Of a stretch of DNA of 64,000 nucleotides, positions 43,830-53,198 are shown piece after piece. Both the position numbers and the translations under genes were made by a program. Under the pieces are notes generated by a model. It did not search any database, was not told where the DNA came from, and worked only from the letters and a program-made list of their open reading frames with translations. Position 1 is the stretch's first letter. Each line of letters starts with the position of its first letter. The stretch lies in assembly GCF_014203855.1 (NCBI RefSeq), contig NZ_JACHJV010000003.1, forward strand, positions 434,001 to 498,000, given 5' to 3'. Source of the DNA: Kitasatospora kifunensis. Its GTDB lineage: Bacteria; Actinomycetota; Actinomycetes; Streptomycetales; Streptomycetaceae.

Positions 43830-44240
43830 TCAGCCGGTGGACTCCATCGCCGAGTCGGCATTGTGCAGGAAGTCGGGCAGAGTTCCGGCGAATCCAGGGC
43901 CGAACTTCTGACAGTTGAAAAGAGCCGAATCGGCACAGATGATCCAGTCCTGATCGGTGTTGTTGACCACGGAGGCTGCGTTGCCGCCGACTGTGACTCC
44001 GTAGCCGGAGCCGTTGCCCCAGTCCTTGAACTGATAATTCCCGAGATTTCCGTAGTCCCCGGGGGACCAATGTTCAAATGATCCCCAGCCATACTGCGGC
44101 GAGTTGTAGTAGAGGCAGAGGCTCCCGTTGGGGCACGCCTCGGAACCACCAGGCCCTGCGGCGTAGGCGGGACTGGTCGCGCCGAGCAGCGTGGCGGCGG
44201 CCGCGGCACCGATCAGTCCGATGGCGAGCCTTCGGTTCAT
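43830..44240 (-). CDS. Secreted I36-like protein (copy 2)
   Basis: A 136-residue exported paralogue of copy 1. Signal RLAIGLIGAAAAATLLGATS with cleavage near AYA-AGPGG; the core CPNGSLCLYYNSPQYGWGSF is nearly identical to copy 1, while the C-terminal half diverges (ICADSALFNCQKFGPGFAG, with two extra cysteines). It starts at ATG 44238-44240 behind TGGAG. Conserved core and changed tails suggest diversification after tandem duplication. Confidence 0.85.
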   Translation of the reverse strand: MNRRLAIGLIGAAAAATLLGATSPAYAAGPGGSEACPNGSLCLYYNSPQYGWGSFEHWSPGDYGNLGNYQFKDWGNGSGYGVTVGGNAASVVNNTDQDWIICADSALFNCQKFGPGFAGTLPDFLHNADSAMESTG

Positions 44241-44605
44241 TGATGCTCCAGAGGTTGTCGGGCGGGCACCGGGCCTGGCTGCGCGACGTCCGTTCCTGAT
44301 GTGCATCGCATCCCCCCACGAGTTCACGGTGCATGACGAACAGACAGGTAGGAGCCGCAATACGGCTCCTACCGAAGCCAGCCGACCAGCGACCGAAGTC
44401 GTGGTGCAACTATCGACCGCCAGTACCTCAGCGGCTAGGCCTTTGCGCGAGCGCGCAAAAGGTCTGACGTAGACTCAGGAGGACGACGTCCTTCGCGACT
44501 TGACGATCCAGATGATCTGTAGGAGCACCAGGGTCAGGCCGAGACCCGCCTGGCGCCGCAGAACGCCTGCACCGCCGATCCGACCAGGTCCGCCCGGACT
44601 CGGCC
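44241..44605. other. Gene-free interval
   Basis: About 365 bases between the I36-like gene and the end of the SpoIIE-type gene. It holds the I36-like promoter and a small hairpin; no coding frame is convincing. Confidence 0.5.
44442..44459. terminator. Hairpin past the SpoIIE-type gene
   Basis: An 8-bp perfect stem, TTTGCGCG with CGCGCAAA, around two bases, followed by AAGG. It sits about 150 bases past the leftward phosphatase gene and is a weak terminator candidate. Confidence 0.45.
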
Positions 44606-47467
44606 TCACCCTCCCCCGATCCACGGAACGGCGGCCGAAGCAGGTGCGGGGGCGGTGTCCTCAGATCGGTGCGACGCCACCGGAAGTGGCCCCGAGGGTC
44701 CCTTCCCGCTCCCGCTCCCGCTCCCGTCCGGGTCGGTGGCCGGGTCGGTGGCCGGGTCGGTGGCCGGGTCGGTGGCCAGGGCGGGAAGCGGCTGCTCCGC
44801 CCAGATGATCTTGCCCTGAGGGGAGTACCGGGTGCCCCAGCGCTTGGTGAGCTGGGCCACCAGGAACAGCCCGCGGCCGCCCTCGTCCATCGACGCCGCG
44901 TACCTCAGGTGCGGCGAGGTGCTGCTGCCGTCGGACACCTCGCAGATCAGGCCGCGATCACGCAGCAGCCGCAAGTGCACCGGCGGCGAGGCGTAGCGGA
45001 TCGCGTTGGTGACCAGTTCACTGAGTATCAGCTCGGTGCCGAACTCCAGGTCGCTCAGGTCCCACTCGTCGAGCTTCGCGGCGGTCCACGCCCGTATTTC
45101 GGCGACGGCGGCCGGATCGAACGGCACCTCCCGCTCGGCGACGTGCTCCGCGCCGAGCACCTGCGTCCTTGCTATCAGCAGCGCCACGTCGTCCTGCGGA
45201 CGGGCCGGCAGCAGGGCGTCGAGCACGGCCCGGCAGTTCTCCTCGGGCTGCCGGTCCTGGCGGGAGACGAGCGCCTGGCGCAGCAGCTCCATGCCGACGT
45301 CGAAGTCCCGGGTGCGCTCCTCGATCAGCCCGTCGGTGTAGAGGACGATCTGGGTGCCTTCGGCCAGGTGGATCTGCGCCGTCTCGAACGGCAGCCCGCC
45401 GACACCCAGCGGCGGGCCGATCGGCAGCTCAGGGAAGTCGACGCTGCCGTCGGGCCGCAGCAGTGCGGGTGCCGGGTGTCCGGCCCGCGCGATGGTGCAG
45501 AGCTGGGAGACCGGGTCGTAGATCGCGTACAGGCAGGTTGCGCCCGTCACGCCGGTTCCGATGCCGCTGTCGGCCTCCTCCTGGTCGATGCGGTCCACCA
45601 GTTCGTCGAGGTGGCCGAGCAACTCGTCCGGCGGGAGGTCGAGGGCGGAGAAGTTGTGCACGGCGGTGCGCAGCCGACCCATGGTGGCTGCGGCGTGCAG
45701 CCCGTGGCCGACGACGTCGCCCACGACCAGGGCGACCCGGCTGCTGGGCAGGGGTATCACGTCGAACCAGTCGCCGCTGACTCCGGACTGTGCGGGCAGG
45801 TAGCGGTGCGCGACGTCGAGGGCGCTCTGGTCCGGAAGGGCGCGCGGCAGCAGGCTGCGCTGCAGCGTCACGGCCATGGCGTGCTCACGGGTGTAGCGGC
45901 GGGCGTTGTCGATGCTGACCGCTGCCCGCGCGACCAGTTCCTCGGCCAGCGACCGGTCCTCCTCGTCGAAGGGCTCGGGTTTCTGGGACCGCCAGAAGTT
46001 GGCGATGCCAAGGACGATGCCGCGCGCCGTCAAGGGAGTGGTGATGAGCGAGTGGACACCGTACTCGACGACCCGCCTGGTCCACTCCGGGTCCTGAACC
46101 TGCCAGCCGCGGGCCACCGACAGGTCGGGCACCACCTGCGATCGGCCGCTGTCGAGACCCCGGGCCTGGGGAGTGGAAGGAACGAAGGCGGTCAGCTTGC
46201 CGGGCGGGTAGAAGGGATGGTCCTCGCGGATCCCGTGGACCGTGACGCGGCGCAGCTCCCTGCCGGTGCCGGTGGGCTCGTCGCCCTGCATGACGGGGTC
46301 GGCGAGGTCGACGGTGACGAAGTCCGCGAGGCCTGGAACAGCGGCCCGCGCCAGCTCCTCGGCCGTGCGCACGACATCGAGTGTCGTGCCGATGCCGACG
46401 CCGGCCTCGTAGAGCAGGGCGAGGCGGTTACCGGCCACCTCGGCCTTGCCGGTCAGCGCGAGGAGCTCGGTCGAGTCGCGGATCGTTGCGACCGTTCCCA
46501 TCGCGCCCCGGTGGCGGTCCGTGCGCCGCTGGCTCACCGCGAGCAGTCGGCCACCGCAACGGTGCATCTCGTCCGTCGCCTCCCGACCCGACAGGAACAG
46601 TTCCACGGTGTCGGGGTCGAGGTTCCGCAGTTCACTCACATGCAGGCCCTCCGCATCGGCGGGCAGTCCCAGCAGCTCCCTCGCCTCGTCGTTCGCCAGG
46701 AGCAGCCGTCCGTCCTGCCCGACGATGACCACGCCCTCCCGCACCGCGTGCAGGACGGCGTCATGATGTTCGTACATCTGTGTCATCTCGGCCGGACCCA
46801 GGCCGCGCGTCTGCCGCTTCAGCCGTCTGGCGATCAGCGCGCTCCCGGTCGTGGCCACCGCCAGTGCGACGGCGCCGGCGCCGAGGATGACGGGCAGTTG
46901 CCGGTCACCGGCCGTCGTGACGTTCTTCACCTTGAGCCCGGCCGACACCAGGCCCACGACCGACCCATCGGACGCCTTGACGGGAACGATTGCCTGGACC
47001 TCGTGACCGAGCGGCCCGTACACGCTCTCCGTGTAGACGTGGCCGGCCAGGGAGGGGCCGATCGTTCCGACGAACGGCTTGCCGATCCGGTCCGGCAGGG
47101 GGTGCGTGTAGCGGATTCCGTGGGTGTTCATGACCACGATGAAGTCGACGCCGGCCGGTCCGCGCGCCGCCTCCGTCAGCGGCTGGAGTATCGCCGTCGG
47201 ATTGGGCGACTCCAGTGCCGCGATGATGCCGGGGGAATGCGCGAACGTCTCCGCGACCGCCACCGACCGGTTTCGGGCCTCCGTCTCGCTGGCGTGGCGC
47301 GATTCGAGGACCAGCGCCAGGATCGCCCCGAGGACGAGCAGCAGCACGACCGCGACCTGCAGCACGAATACCTGTCCGGCAACGCTCCGAGACTTCTTCC
47401 TGAGAGGGTTCTCAGCGGTCTGCGACTGCGTGGGTACGGTCCGGAATCGGTCGGTGTGTTCGACCAT
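44606..47467 (-). CDS. Membrane-bound SpoIIE/PP2C phosphatase with PAS, GAF and ATPase domains
   Basis: A 953-residue signalling protein. Two helices (about 29-52 and 192-212) frame an extracellular Cache-like sensor. PAS (about 225-330) and GAF (about 365-520) follow, then a PP2C/SpoIIE phosphatase (SGDWFDVIPL, VVGDVVGHGLHAAATM, VLYTDGLIEER) and an RsbW-like GHKL domain (ILSELVTNAIRYA, MDEGGRGLFLV). Such proteins balance anti-sigma and anti-anti-sigma phosphorylation. The tail carries four ATDP units from a DNA repeat. It starts at ATG 47467 behind AAAGGA. The next gene upstream is a second PP2C. Confidence 0.93.
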   Translation of the reverse strand: MVEHTDRFRTVPTQSQTAENPLRKKSRSVAGQVFVLQVAVVLLLVLGAILALVLESRHASETEARNRSVAVAETFAHSPGIIAALESPNPTAILQPLTEAARGPAGVDFIVVMNTHGIRYTHPLPDRIGKPFVGTIGPSLAGHVYTESVYGPLGHEVQAIVPVKASDGSVVGLVSAGLKVKNVTTAGDRQLPVILGAGAVALAVATTGSALIARRLKRQTRGLGPAEMTQMYEHHDAVLHAVREGVVIVGQDGRLLLANDEARELLGLPADAEGLHVSELRNLDPDTVELFLSGREATDEMHRCGGRLLAVSQRRTDRHRGAMGTVATIRDSTELLALTGKAEVAGNRLALLYEAGVGIGTTLDVVRTAEELARAAVPGLADFVTVDLADPVMQGDEPTGTGRELRRVTVHGIREDHPFYPPGKLTAFVPSTPQARGLDSGRSQVVPDLSVARGWQVQDPEWTRRVVEYGVHSLITTPLTARGIVLGIANFWRSQKPEPFDEEDRSLAEELVARAAVSIDNARRYTREHAMAVTLQRSLLPRALPDQSALDVAHRYLPAQSGVSGDWFDVIPLPSSRVALVVGDVVGHGLHAAATMGRLRTAVHNFSALDLPPDELLGHLDELVDRIDQEEADSGIGTGVTGATCLYAIYDPVSQLCTIARAGHPAPALLRPDGSVDFPELPIGPPLGVGGLPFETAQIHLAEGTQIVLYTDGLIEERTRDFDVGMELLRQALVSRQDRQPEENCRAVLDALLPARPQDDVALLIARTQVLGAEHVAEREVPFDPAAVAEIRAWTAAKLDEWDLSDLEFGTELILSELVTNAIRYASPPVHLRLLRDRGLICEVSDGSSTSPHLRYAASMDEGGRGLFLVAQLTKRWGTRYSPQGKIIWAEQPLPALATDPATDPATDPATDPDGSGSGSGKGPSGPLPVASHRSEDTAPAPASAAVPWIGGG
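44731..44778. repeat. 12-bp tandem repeat, four copies
   Basis: Units of GGTCGGTGGCCG begin at 44731, 44743, 44755 and 44767 and encode repeated ATDP in the phosphatase tail. A CCCGCT-type six-base repeat encoding Gly-Ser lies beside it at about 44704-44727. Confidence 0.85.
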
Positions 47468-47593
47468 GCGTCCTTTCTAGCACTGCGGCAAGGAGTACGA
47501 AGCCTCGGTGCCGACCGGTCCGGGTGCCCCATGCCGACCAGCGCCACCCGACTCGATGCTGCCCGCCACCTCTGCGGTCACCGGCGGCTGCGC

Positions 47594-47643
47594 GCCTGCC
47601 GCCCCGCACCTGCCGCCCCGCACCTGCCGCCCCGCACCGGCGG
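47594..47643. repeat. Short tandem repeat between two phosphatase genes
   Basis: Three copies of a unit of about 15 bases (GCACCTGCCGCCCC-like) in the 219-base gap before the SpoIIE-type gene. No coding or hairpin role is evident. Confidence 0.5.
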
Positions 47644-47686
47644 CGCCGCGGCCGCCGCGGCCGCCGCCGTCGCCGAGCCAACGGTT

Positions 47687-48877
47687 CTACTCATCCTGGC
47701 CCGGCTCGGCCGTCTCACCGTGCTCCTCGTCGGGGAGCCGGTACGCGATCAGGACGGCGATGTCGTCGTCGAGGCCGGCATCGCTGTAGGCGAGCAGGTC
47801 CTGGTGCAGGCGGTTCAGCAGTTCCCGGGGCGGCAGGGCGGTCCAGTCGCGGACGCGCTCGGTGAGCGGGTAGAACTCTCCCTTGCGGTCGCGGGTCTCG
47901 GTCACGCCGTCGGTGTACAGCAGCAGTTGGGAGCCCGCGCTGAAGGGCCGCACGTCGATGTGGTACTCGCCGCCCAGCAGCACGCCGAGGTTGAGCGGCG
48001 GTGACGGATCGGACGGGTAGAGCTCGCTGACCCGGCCCTGGCAGATGAGCAGTGGCGGAGGGTGACCGCAGTTGACGATGCGGACCACGGGCTCGTCGCC
48101 GGGAATCTCGGCGAGCACCGTGGTGATGAAGCGTTCCTCGCTGCTGGGGAGTTGGTCGGCCCGCCGGCTCACACTCCGCTCCAGTCTGCGGGCGACGCCG
48201 GGCAGGTCGGGCTCGTCGTAGGCGGCCTCGCGGAAGGCGGCCAGCGTCGCCGCGGCCGTCTCCACCGCGAGCAGGCCCTTGCCCCGGACATCGCCGATCA
48301 GCAGGCGCACGCCGTGCACCGTGCTCACCGCCTCGTACAGGTCGCCGCCGATCCGGGCCTCCGCGGCCGCCGACAGGTACAGGGTCTCGATGCTGACCCG
48401 GCCCAGCAGGTGGGGTACTGGGCGCAGCAGCACGCGCTGCGCCGTCTCGGCCACCGAGCGTACGGTGGCCAGGGTGCGTTCCCGGCGCGTCCGGTGGGCG
48501 GCCAGGACGGCGCCCAGGGCCCCGACCAACGCCGTGGAGACATAGGTGGCCACGTAGTGGCGCTCCCACAGATAGCCCACTGAGCGGCCCGCACAGCACG
48601 GAGTACCGGCCAGGACGCCTTCGAAGACCACGGCGAAGACCGTGATGGCGGCGACGCTGGCGGGACCGTGGGCGTAGGCGGCGACGACGGGCAGGGCGAT
48701 GAGCAGAAAGCTCACCGGCCACTGCTCGGGCGTGATCGGCTCCAGCGCCAGGATGGCCGCGACATAGATGGCCGGCAGCCAGCGTATCCAGGCCGGCGGG
48801 GCGGGCACCCGCGGCGGGGTGCCGCCCGGCGTCGTCGCACTGTGCCGGTCGGCCCCGCTGCGGCCTGGCAGCCTCAC
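47687..48877 (-). CDS. Membrane PP2C-type serine phosphatase
   Basis: A 396-residue protein. Residues about 30-135 hold four to five helices (AIYVAAILALEPITPEQWPV onward), followed by a SpoIIE/PP2C domain: IGGDLYEAVSTVHGVRLLIG, GDVRGKGLLAVETAA, NCGHPPPLLI, LYTDGVTETRD, and DDDIAVLIAYRL. This matches a common Streptomyces group with an N-terminal MASE-like membrane part. GTG 48875-48877 is the start. It lies in tandem with the larger phosphatase. Confidence 0.92.
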   Translation of the reverse strand: MRLPGRSGADRHSATTPGGTPPRVPAPPAWIRWLPAIYVAAILALEPITPEQWPVSFLLIALPVVAAYAHGPASVAAITVFAVVFEGVLAGTPCCAGRSVGYLWERHYVATYVSTALVGALGAVLAAHRTRRERTLATVRSVAETAQRVLLRPVPHLLGRVSIETLYLSAAAEARIGGDLYEAVSTVHGVRLLIGDVRGKGLLAVETAAATLAAFREAAYDEPDLPGVARRLERSVSRRADQLPSSEERFITTVLAEIPGDEPVVRIVNCGHPPPLLICQGRVSELYPSDPSPPLNLGVLLGGEYHIDVRPFSAGSQLLLYTDGVTETRDRKGEFYPLTERVRDWTALPPRELLNRLHQDLLAYSDAGLDDDIAVLIAYRLPDEEHGETAEPGQDE

Positions 48878-49404
48878 CGCTCACTCCGGCGGCGGTGTGC
48901 CCGAGTGCCCGGGAGACCGCGGGCAACCGACCGGGCGCGAACAGGCGAGGCGCACTGCCGCGACCCCACAGGGGGCGGATCCACCCGCGCGCCGAGCAGC
49001 AGCCACCCGGACGGCGGCGGCGAGCGCCTGACGGCCGCCGAGAGCGCCGCGACCTGGGACGGCGTGGCCCCGGATTCCCGGTGGGGAGCGTCATCCGGCT
49101 CGTGACCCGCCTCGGCACCAGGCCCCGGTGGAACGAAACCCACGAATACACCCATACGTCGATCATCGCGGCAAAGCGACCGCTGCCGCCCGCCGACGGC
49201 GTCGAGCACGCGACCGCACGGCACGACACAGGCCGACGCGTGGCAGGCGCACCGTCGACGCTTGGCAGGCGCACCGCCGACCGGGCGCCGCACGCTCCAG
49301 GAGGTCGGGGGTAGCGGGCCGGGCGGGACGGGGTCAGGCGCCGCTCTGCCAGGTGCTCAGCGAGAGCCTGACCTCGCCTCGCCCACCCCCGTCCCGCTCG
49401 ACTC
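48878..49404. other. Gene-free interval
   Basis: About 530 bases between the PP2C gene and the subtilase end. A TGGCAGGCGCACCG direct repeat occurs twice near 49241 and 49264. Open frames have poor codon character; no RNA gene is visible. Confidence 0.5.
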
Positions 49405-52400
49405 TCAGCCGACCGTGTAGTGATAGGGAAGCGCGAGGAGTTGGTCTCCCGTGGGCGTGTAACCGTTCTGGCTGAGCGAGCTGGCGTCGTCGAGGTAGAT
49501 GTCGCCGGAGACCGTGCTTCCGGCGGGACCGCTCGGCGTGATGTTCAGGTACAACGTGGTGCTCTGCCCCGGCTGGACGACGACCGGGCTGAACGACGCG
49601 TTCGGGTGCAGGCCAAGCTCCCACAGGTCACCCGAGGGTGAACTGGCCGACGGATCGAAAGCCTGCGTGATCGCGGTGAGCCCCAGGTTCGCCACCGACG
49701 ACGGAGCCGCGCCGGCCCCGAACGACCCGACGGGCTGCGGCACGATGTCCCAGTCGCCCTGCGTCAGCTCCGGCATCGCGTAGCTGACGTAGGCGTTGTT
49801 GCCGTCGGCCGTCGAGGCGAGATCCGGCTCGCCGTTCACCGGCGAGAAGTCGAACATGACGGGTGCCGTCGAGTTGGCCGTCGCCACGAGCTGCGAGGTG
49901 CCGGTCGGTACGATCCACTGCGGCTCGGGCGCGCTCGCGGACAGCGGCAACGTCAGGTTGGTCGACGGAGTGAACGAGCTGAGTGGCACGGTGGCCTGCT
50001 GGTCGAGCCGGGCGTCGAGGAAGTACGACTCGACGGCGGTCGAGTCGTTGTGCACGGTGACGCCGACCAGGTGTGACGTGCCGGCGGCCAGTACGCCACC
50101 GGTCGGCACGCCGGTCGTGCTCGCCACGACGGGCGCGAAGTCGACCGTGCCGTCGAGCGGCGTCGACAACGCGTTCCCCGTCACCGGATTACTGAAGGTG
50201 ACGATCAGCGTCCACGAGCCCGCGGCGGGCGCGAGCACGTGCAACCGCGCGGCCGAGGTGCTGACAACGGTCTGGTTCGCGCTCGGCGGCCCCACCAGCA
50301 CCTGGTTGCCGGCGCGCGCCGGGTTCTGGCCGTCCGGTGCGACCAGGTACGCCGTGAACGGATCGGTGGCATGGTCGCCCAGCGCCAACCGCACGTCGAG
50401 CGCCGGCTGCCCCGCAGGCACGTTCACCTGGTAGAAGAGGGTCTGCGCCGGTACCGAACCGCGGCCGTTCCCGCCGACCACGTTGCCGGTGAACCGGCCG
50501 ACGCCGTTGCGTACCGGGATGACCGAACGCAGGGTCATCGGGACGGAACTCAGGCCCGCACCCGGGCCCGCCTGCGGCGAGTCGATCGCCAACGACGCGC
50601 TCTCGTCGCCGGCCTGCGCGGGAAGCGGCGCGGTGACGCGCACCGTGGTCGAGGCGCCGGGCGCGAGGGTGACCCGCGACGGCGTCACCGTGCCGAAGGT
50701 GTGGAACGACGCGACCGTGGCGGCGAAGCTCACCGGCCCGGTGTAACCCGCCGGACCGGAGGCGGGTTTGCCGAGGTTGTCGGTGATCACCGCGGTCCAG
50801 TTGCCCGGTGCCGGGGCACGCAGGTCGATGTGCCCGTGGCTGCCGTCGCCCTGCGGCAGGCTGTAGCCGCTGAGCTGTCCGCGCGGATCGAGCAGGGTCA
50901 GGTCGGCGGACTGCTGGCTGCTGGTCCCCGGATACGCGATGTTCGCGTCGAGCCGGTCCGCGCCGGGGGGCACGGTGAAGGTGAACCGGGCCACGTTGTG
51001 GGTCAGCGCGGACGCGTCCTGGTAGGCGGGGCCGCCGTCGCGCAGCGTCACGGTCCTGCTGTCGATCAGTCGGTTCGCACCGAGCGTGCGACCGGCGAGC
51101 GACACGGTCTGCGCGTCGCGGCCGGTGTTGGTCAACTGCAGCGAGAACGGCGCGGTGGTGCCGGGATCACCCGTCGCGTCGAGCTGGTCGGTGCTGGTCA
51201 GCAGCGTGTCGCCGACCGGCTGTGAGGCACCGTCGCTGGTGCGCACCGAGCGCGCGGCCTCCACGGCCCGGTAGGCGTCGACCAGGCCGCTGCCCTGCTC
51301 CGAGGCGACGACGCCGAGGTCGTCGGCGGTGCTGGTGACGATCTGCTCGACCAGCTGCGGGGTCGGGGCGGCGCCGCCGTGGGTGTCCCGGTATGCCTGG
51401 ATCACCAGCGCGGCCACGCCCGCCACCAGCGGTCCCGCCTCGCTGGTGCCGCCGGACTGGTACACGCCGCTGGCCTTGCCGCGGGCGTTCAGGCAGTCGG
51501 GCGCGATCGACGTGTTCGCCGTACAGATCGCCCAGTCCAGGTCGCCCGGCGCCACCACGTCGATGCTCCGCCCCTGCTCGGTCGCACCACTGGACGACAG
51601 GGAGCTGATGTTGTCGCTGACCCAGCCCTTCGCGCCGATGCTGTCGTAGCCGGCCGAGTCGGCCTGGGCGTAGGAGCGGAAGGTGGTGGACGCACCGACG
51701 GAGATCACGCCGGGCTGGGAGGCGGGCGACCAGATGGTGTTCTCGGGGCCGGCGTCATAGGAGGGCACCGTGATGGTCACCCCGGCCGCCATCGCGTTGG
51801 CGTTGGCCTGCTTGATCAGGTCCGCACTGGTGTCCGGCATCGGGAACGAGCCGGCCTCCTCGTTCAACACGTTCACGTGATCGACGCCGACCGCGTAGTC
51901 GATCGCTTCGAGGAAGGCGGAGGTGGTGGTGTAGTCGTTGGTGGCGTACACCTTGTAGGCGTCCAGCGTCACCTGCGGCGCGACGCCTTCGAGCCGGATC
52001 CGGCAGGGCTGCGCCAACGCGTGCGTGGTGTAGTCGGCGAGGTCGTACACCTGCCGGCCCTGCGCGGCGATCATGCCGTCGTCGAGGAACGACTCCAAAT
52101 CCTCGGACTCCACCGAGCCGCCTTCGCCCGTGAAGTCCTTGTAGTCCGCGATGACGCGCGAGCCGTCGGCTCGGATCAGCTCCGGCGTGTTCACATCGAT
52201 GCTGCCGGCGATGTCACCGACGATCACTCCCTTGCCGGTCGCGCCGAGCGAACGCGCGCTCTGCTCACGCGGGTTGTCGGAGTCCGCGTGCACCGCCCCG
52301 AGCGCCTCGGGGTCGAGCTGCACGCCGCCCGCCGGTGCGCAGGTGCCGGGCGGCAGGCTGACCGGCGACCGGGACCTGCCCGAGGCGCCGTCAGCCGCGG

Positions 52401-52812
52401 CCGGCGACACCGGCGGTGCGGGCTGGCCGATCACTTTGACAGCGGCGTCGGGCACGATCTCGGCGACGCTCGAGTCGGACCGCAGCGCGGCCTCCTCCTG
52501 CGGCGAGACCGTGGCGGCCACGGCGTTCAGCAGGTTCATCGAGTGGACGTTCTTGGCGCCGGCCGCGTGTAACGCCTTGATCACAGGGGTCTGTGACGCG
52601 GCCACCGCCGAGTCACGGACGGCCCCCATGGCGCGCGTCTCCGGCAGGTTCTGATGCTGATCCGTGAGCACCACGATCACCGGCTGGCCCGGTCCGGCGG
52701 GTGCCGCGGCCGCTCCCGCCGACGCGACCGCGGCCGGCATCGACCCGAAAGCCAGCGCGGTGGCTGCCAGCACGCTGACACACACCCCGGTCTTCGGTTT
52801 CACGCGCCTCAT
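49405..52812 (-). CDS. Secreted subtilase (S8)-like protein with divergent active-site surroundings
   Basis: A 1135-residue exported protein. Signal segment about 9-31, an I9-like propeptide (VIVVLTDQHQNLP onward), then the S8 domain. The Asp is in VIVGDIAGSID (about 200); the His region is YTTHALA (about 264), not HGTHVAG; the serine motif is GGTSEAGPLVAGVAAL (Ser about 457), not GTSMAAPHVAG. The usual oxyanion Asn is replaced near VPSYDAGPEN. The C-terminal half has beta-sandwich repeats. The triad may still work, or it may be inactive. ATG 52810-52812 follows GGAGGGA. Confidence 0.85.
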   Translation of the reverse strand: MRRVKPKTGVCVSVLAATALAFGSMPAAVASAGAAAAPAGPGQPVIVVLTDQHQNLPETRAMGAVRDSAVAASQTPVIKALHAAGAKNVHSMNLLNAVAATVSPQEEAALRSDSSVAEIVPDAAVKVIGQPAPPVSPAAADGASGRSRSPVSLPPGTCAPAGGVQLDPEALGAVHADSDNPREQSARSLGATGKGVIVGDIAGSIDVNTPELIRADGSRVIADYKDFTGEGGSVESEDLESFLDDGMIAAQGRQVYDLADYTTHALAQPCRIRLEGVAPQVTLDAYKVYATNDYTTTSAFLEAIDYAVGVDHVNVLNEEAGSFPMPDTSADLIKQANANAMAAGVTITVPSYDAGPENTIWSPASQPGVISVGASTTFRSYAQADSAGYDSIGAKGWVSDNISSLSSSGATEQGRSIDVVAPGDLDWAICTANTSIAPDCLNARGKASGVYQSGGTSEAGPLVAGVAALVIQAYRDTHGGAAPTPQLVEQIVTSTADDLGVVASEQGSGLVDAYRAVEAARSVRTSDGASQPVGDTLLTSTDQLDATGDPGTTAPFSLQLTNTGRDAQTVSLAGRTLGANRLIDSRTVTLRDGGPAYQDASALTHNVARFTFTVPPGADRLDANIAYPGTSSQQSADLTLLDPRGQLSGYSLPQGDGSHGHIDLRAPAPGNWTAVITDNLGKPASGPAGYTGPVSFAATVASFHTFGTVTPSRVTLAPGASTTVRVTAPLPAQAGDESASLAIDSPQAGPGAGLSSVPMTLRSVIPVRNGVGRFTGNVVGGNGRGSVPAQTLFYQVNVPAGQPALDVRLALGDHATDPFTAYLVAPDGQNPARAGNQVLVGPPSANQTVVSTSAARLHVLAPAAGSWTLIVTFSNPVTGNALSTPLDGTVDFAPVVASTTGVPTGGVLAAGTSHLVGVTVHNDSTAVESYFLDARLDQQATVPLSSFTPSTNLTLPLSASAPEPQWIVPTGTSQLVATANSTAPVMFDFSPVNGEPDLASTADGNNAYVSYAMPELTQGDWDIVPQPVGSFGAGAAPSSVANLGLTAITQAFDPSASSPSGDLWELGLHPNASFSPVVVQPGQSTTLYLNITPSGPAGSTVSGDIYLDDASSLSQNGYTPTGDQLLALPYHYTVG

Positions 52813-53198
52813 AAGTCCCTCCATCCCCGCGACACCTGAGTCGCGGCGCGGCGATTATCGTCGCCGTGGACCTGCCAGTGCTAGAGGGAAATCACCGGGC
52901 CGTCTTCGAAGTTGAGCGCTGCGCGGATGCACTCGATGCGAACCCGCCGACCGGCCCACCGGGACAACCGGTGCACCGTCAGCGCCCACGACATGGGTGG
53001 AGTCCGCGTCGAGCAAGCGGATGCCGGAGAGTTCGCCGTGTGGACTTCCTCCCATGCGGGAGGAGTTCACGGCTGGTCAGATCAGACCCCCGAACACGGG
53101 CCGGGGAGCCTTCGTGATGAGATCATCCCGGCTCGACCGCCCCACGGCGGTCGGCGCTCCCGCGCAGACAGGCACCACCGACCTGCGACCGGACCGCC
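52813..53198. other. Gene-free interval with an open frame into the next gene
   Basis: About 385 bases. The frame of the following gene is open from 53121, adding TCDRTAVVQSLP-like residues before the GTG, but no start with a ribosome site is visible. The promoter of the leftward subtilase must be here. Confidence 0.5.

Noticed and set aside
47594..47643. Short tandem repeats considered as a CRISPR array
   Set aside because: Units of about 15 bases are contiguous, without spacers of 30 or more bases, and no cas genes are present.
44669..48004. Open frame of over 1,100 codons opposite the phosphatase genes
   Set aside because: It is antisense to two well-supported PP2C genes and has no recognisable domain; long antisense frames are common at this GC content.
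48895..49314. Plus-strand frame in the gap after the PP2C gene
   Set aside because: Low-complexity Arg/Pro-rich sequence with poor codon periodicity and no ribosome site.
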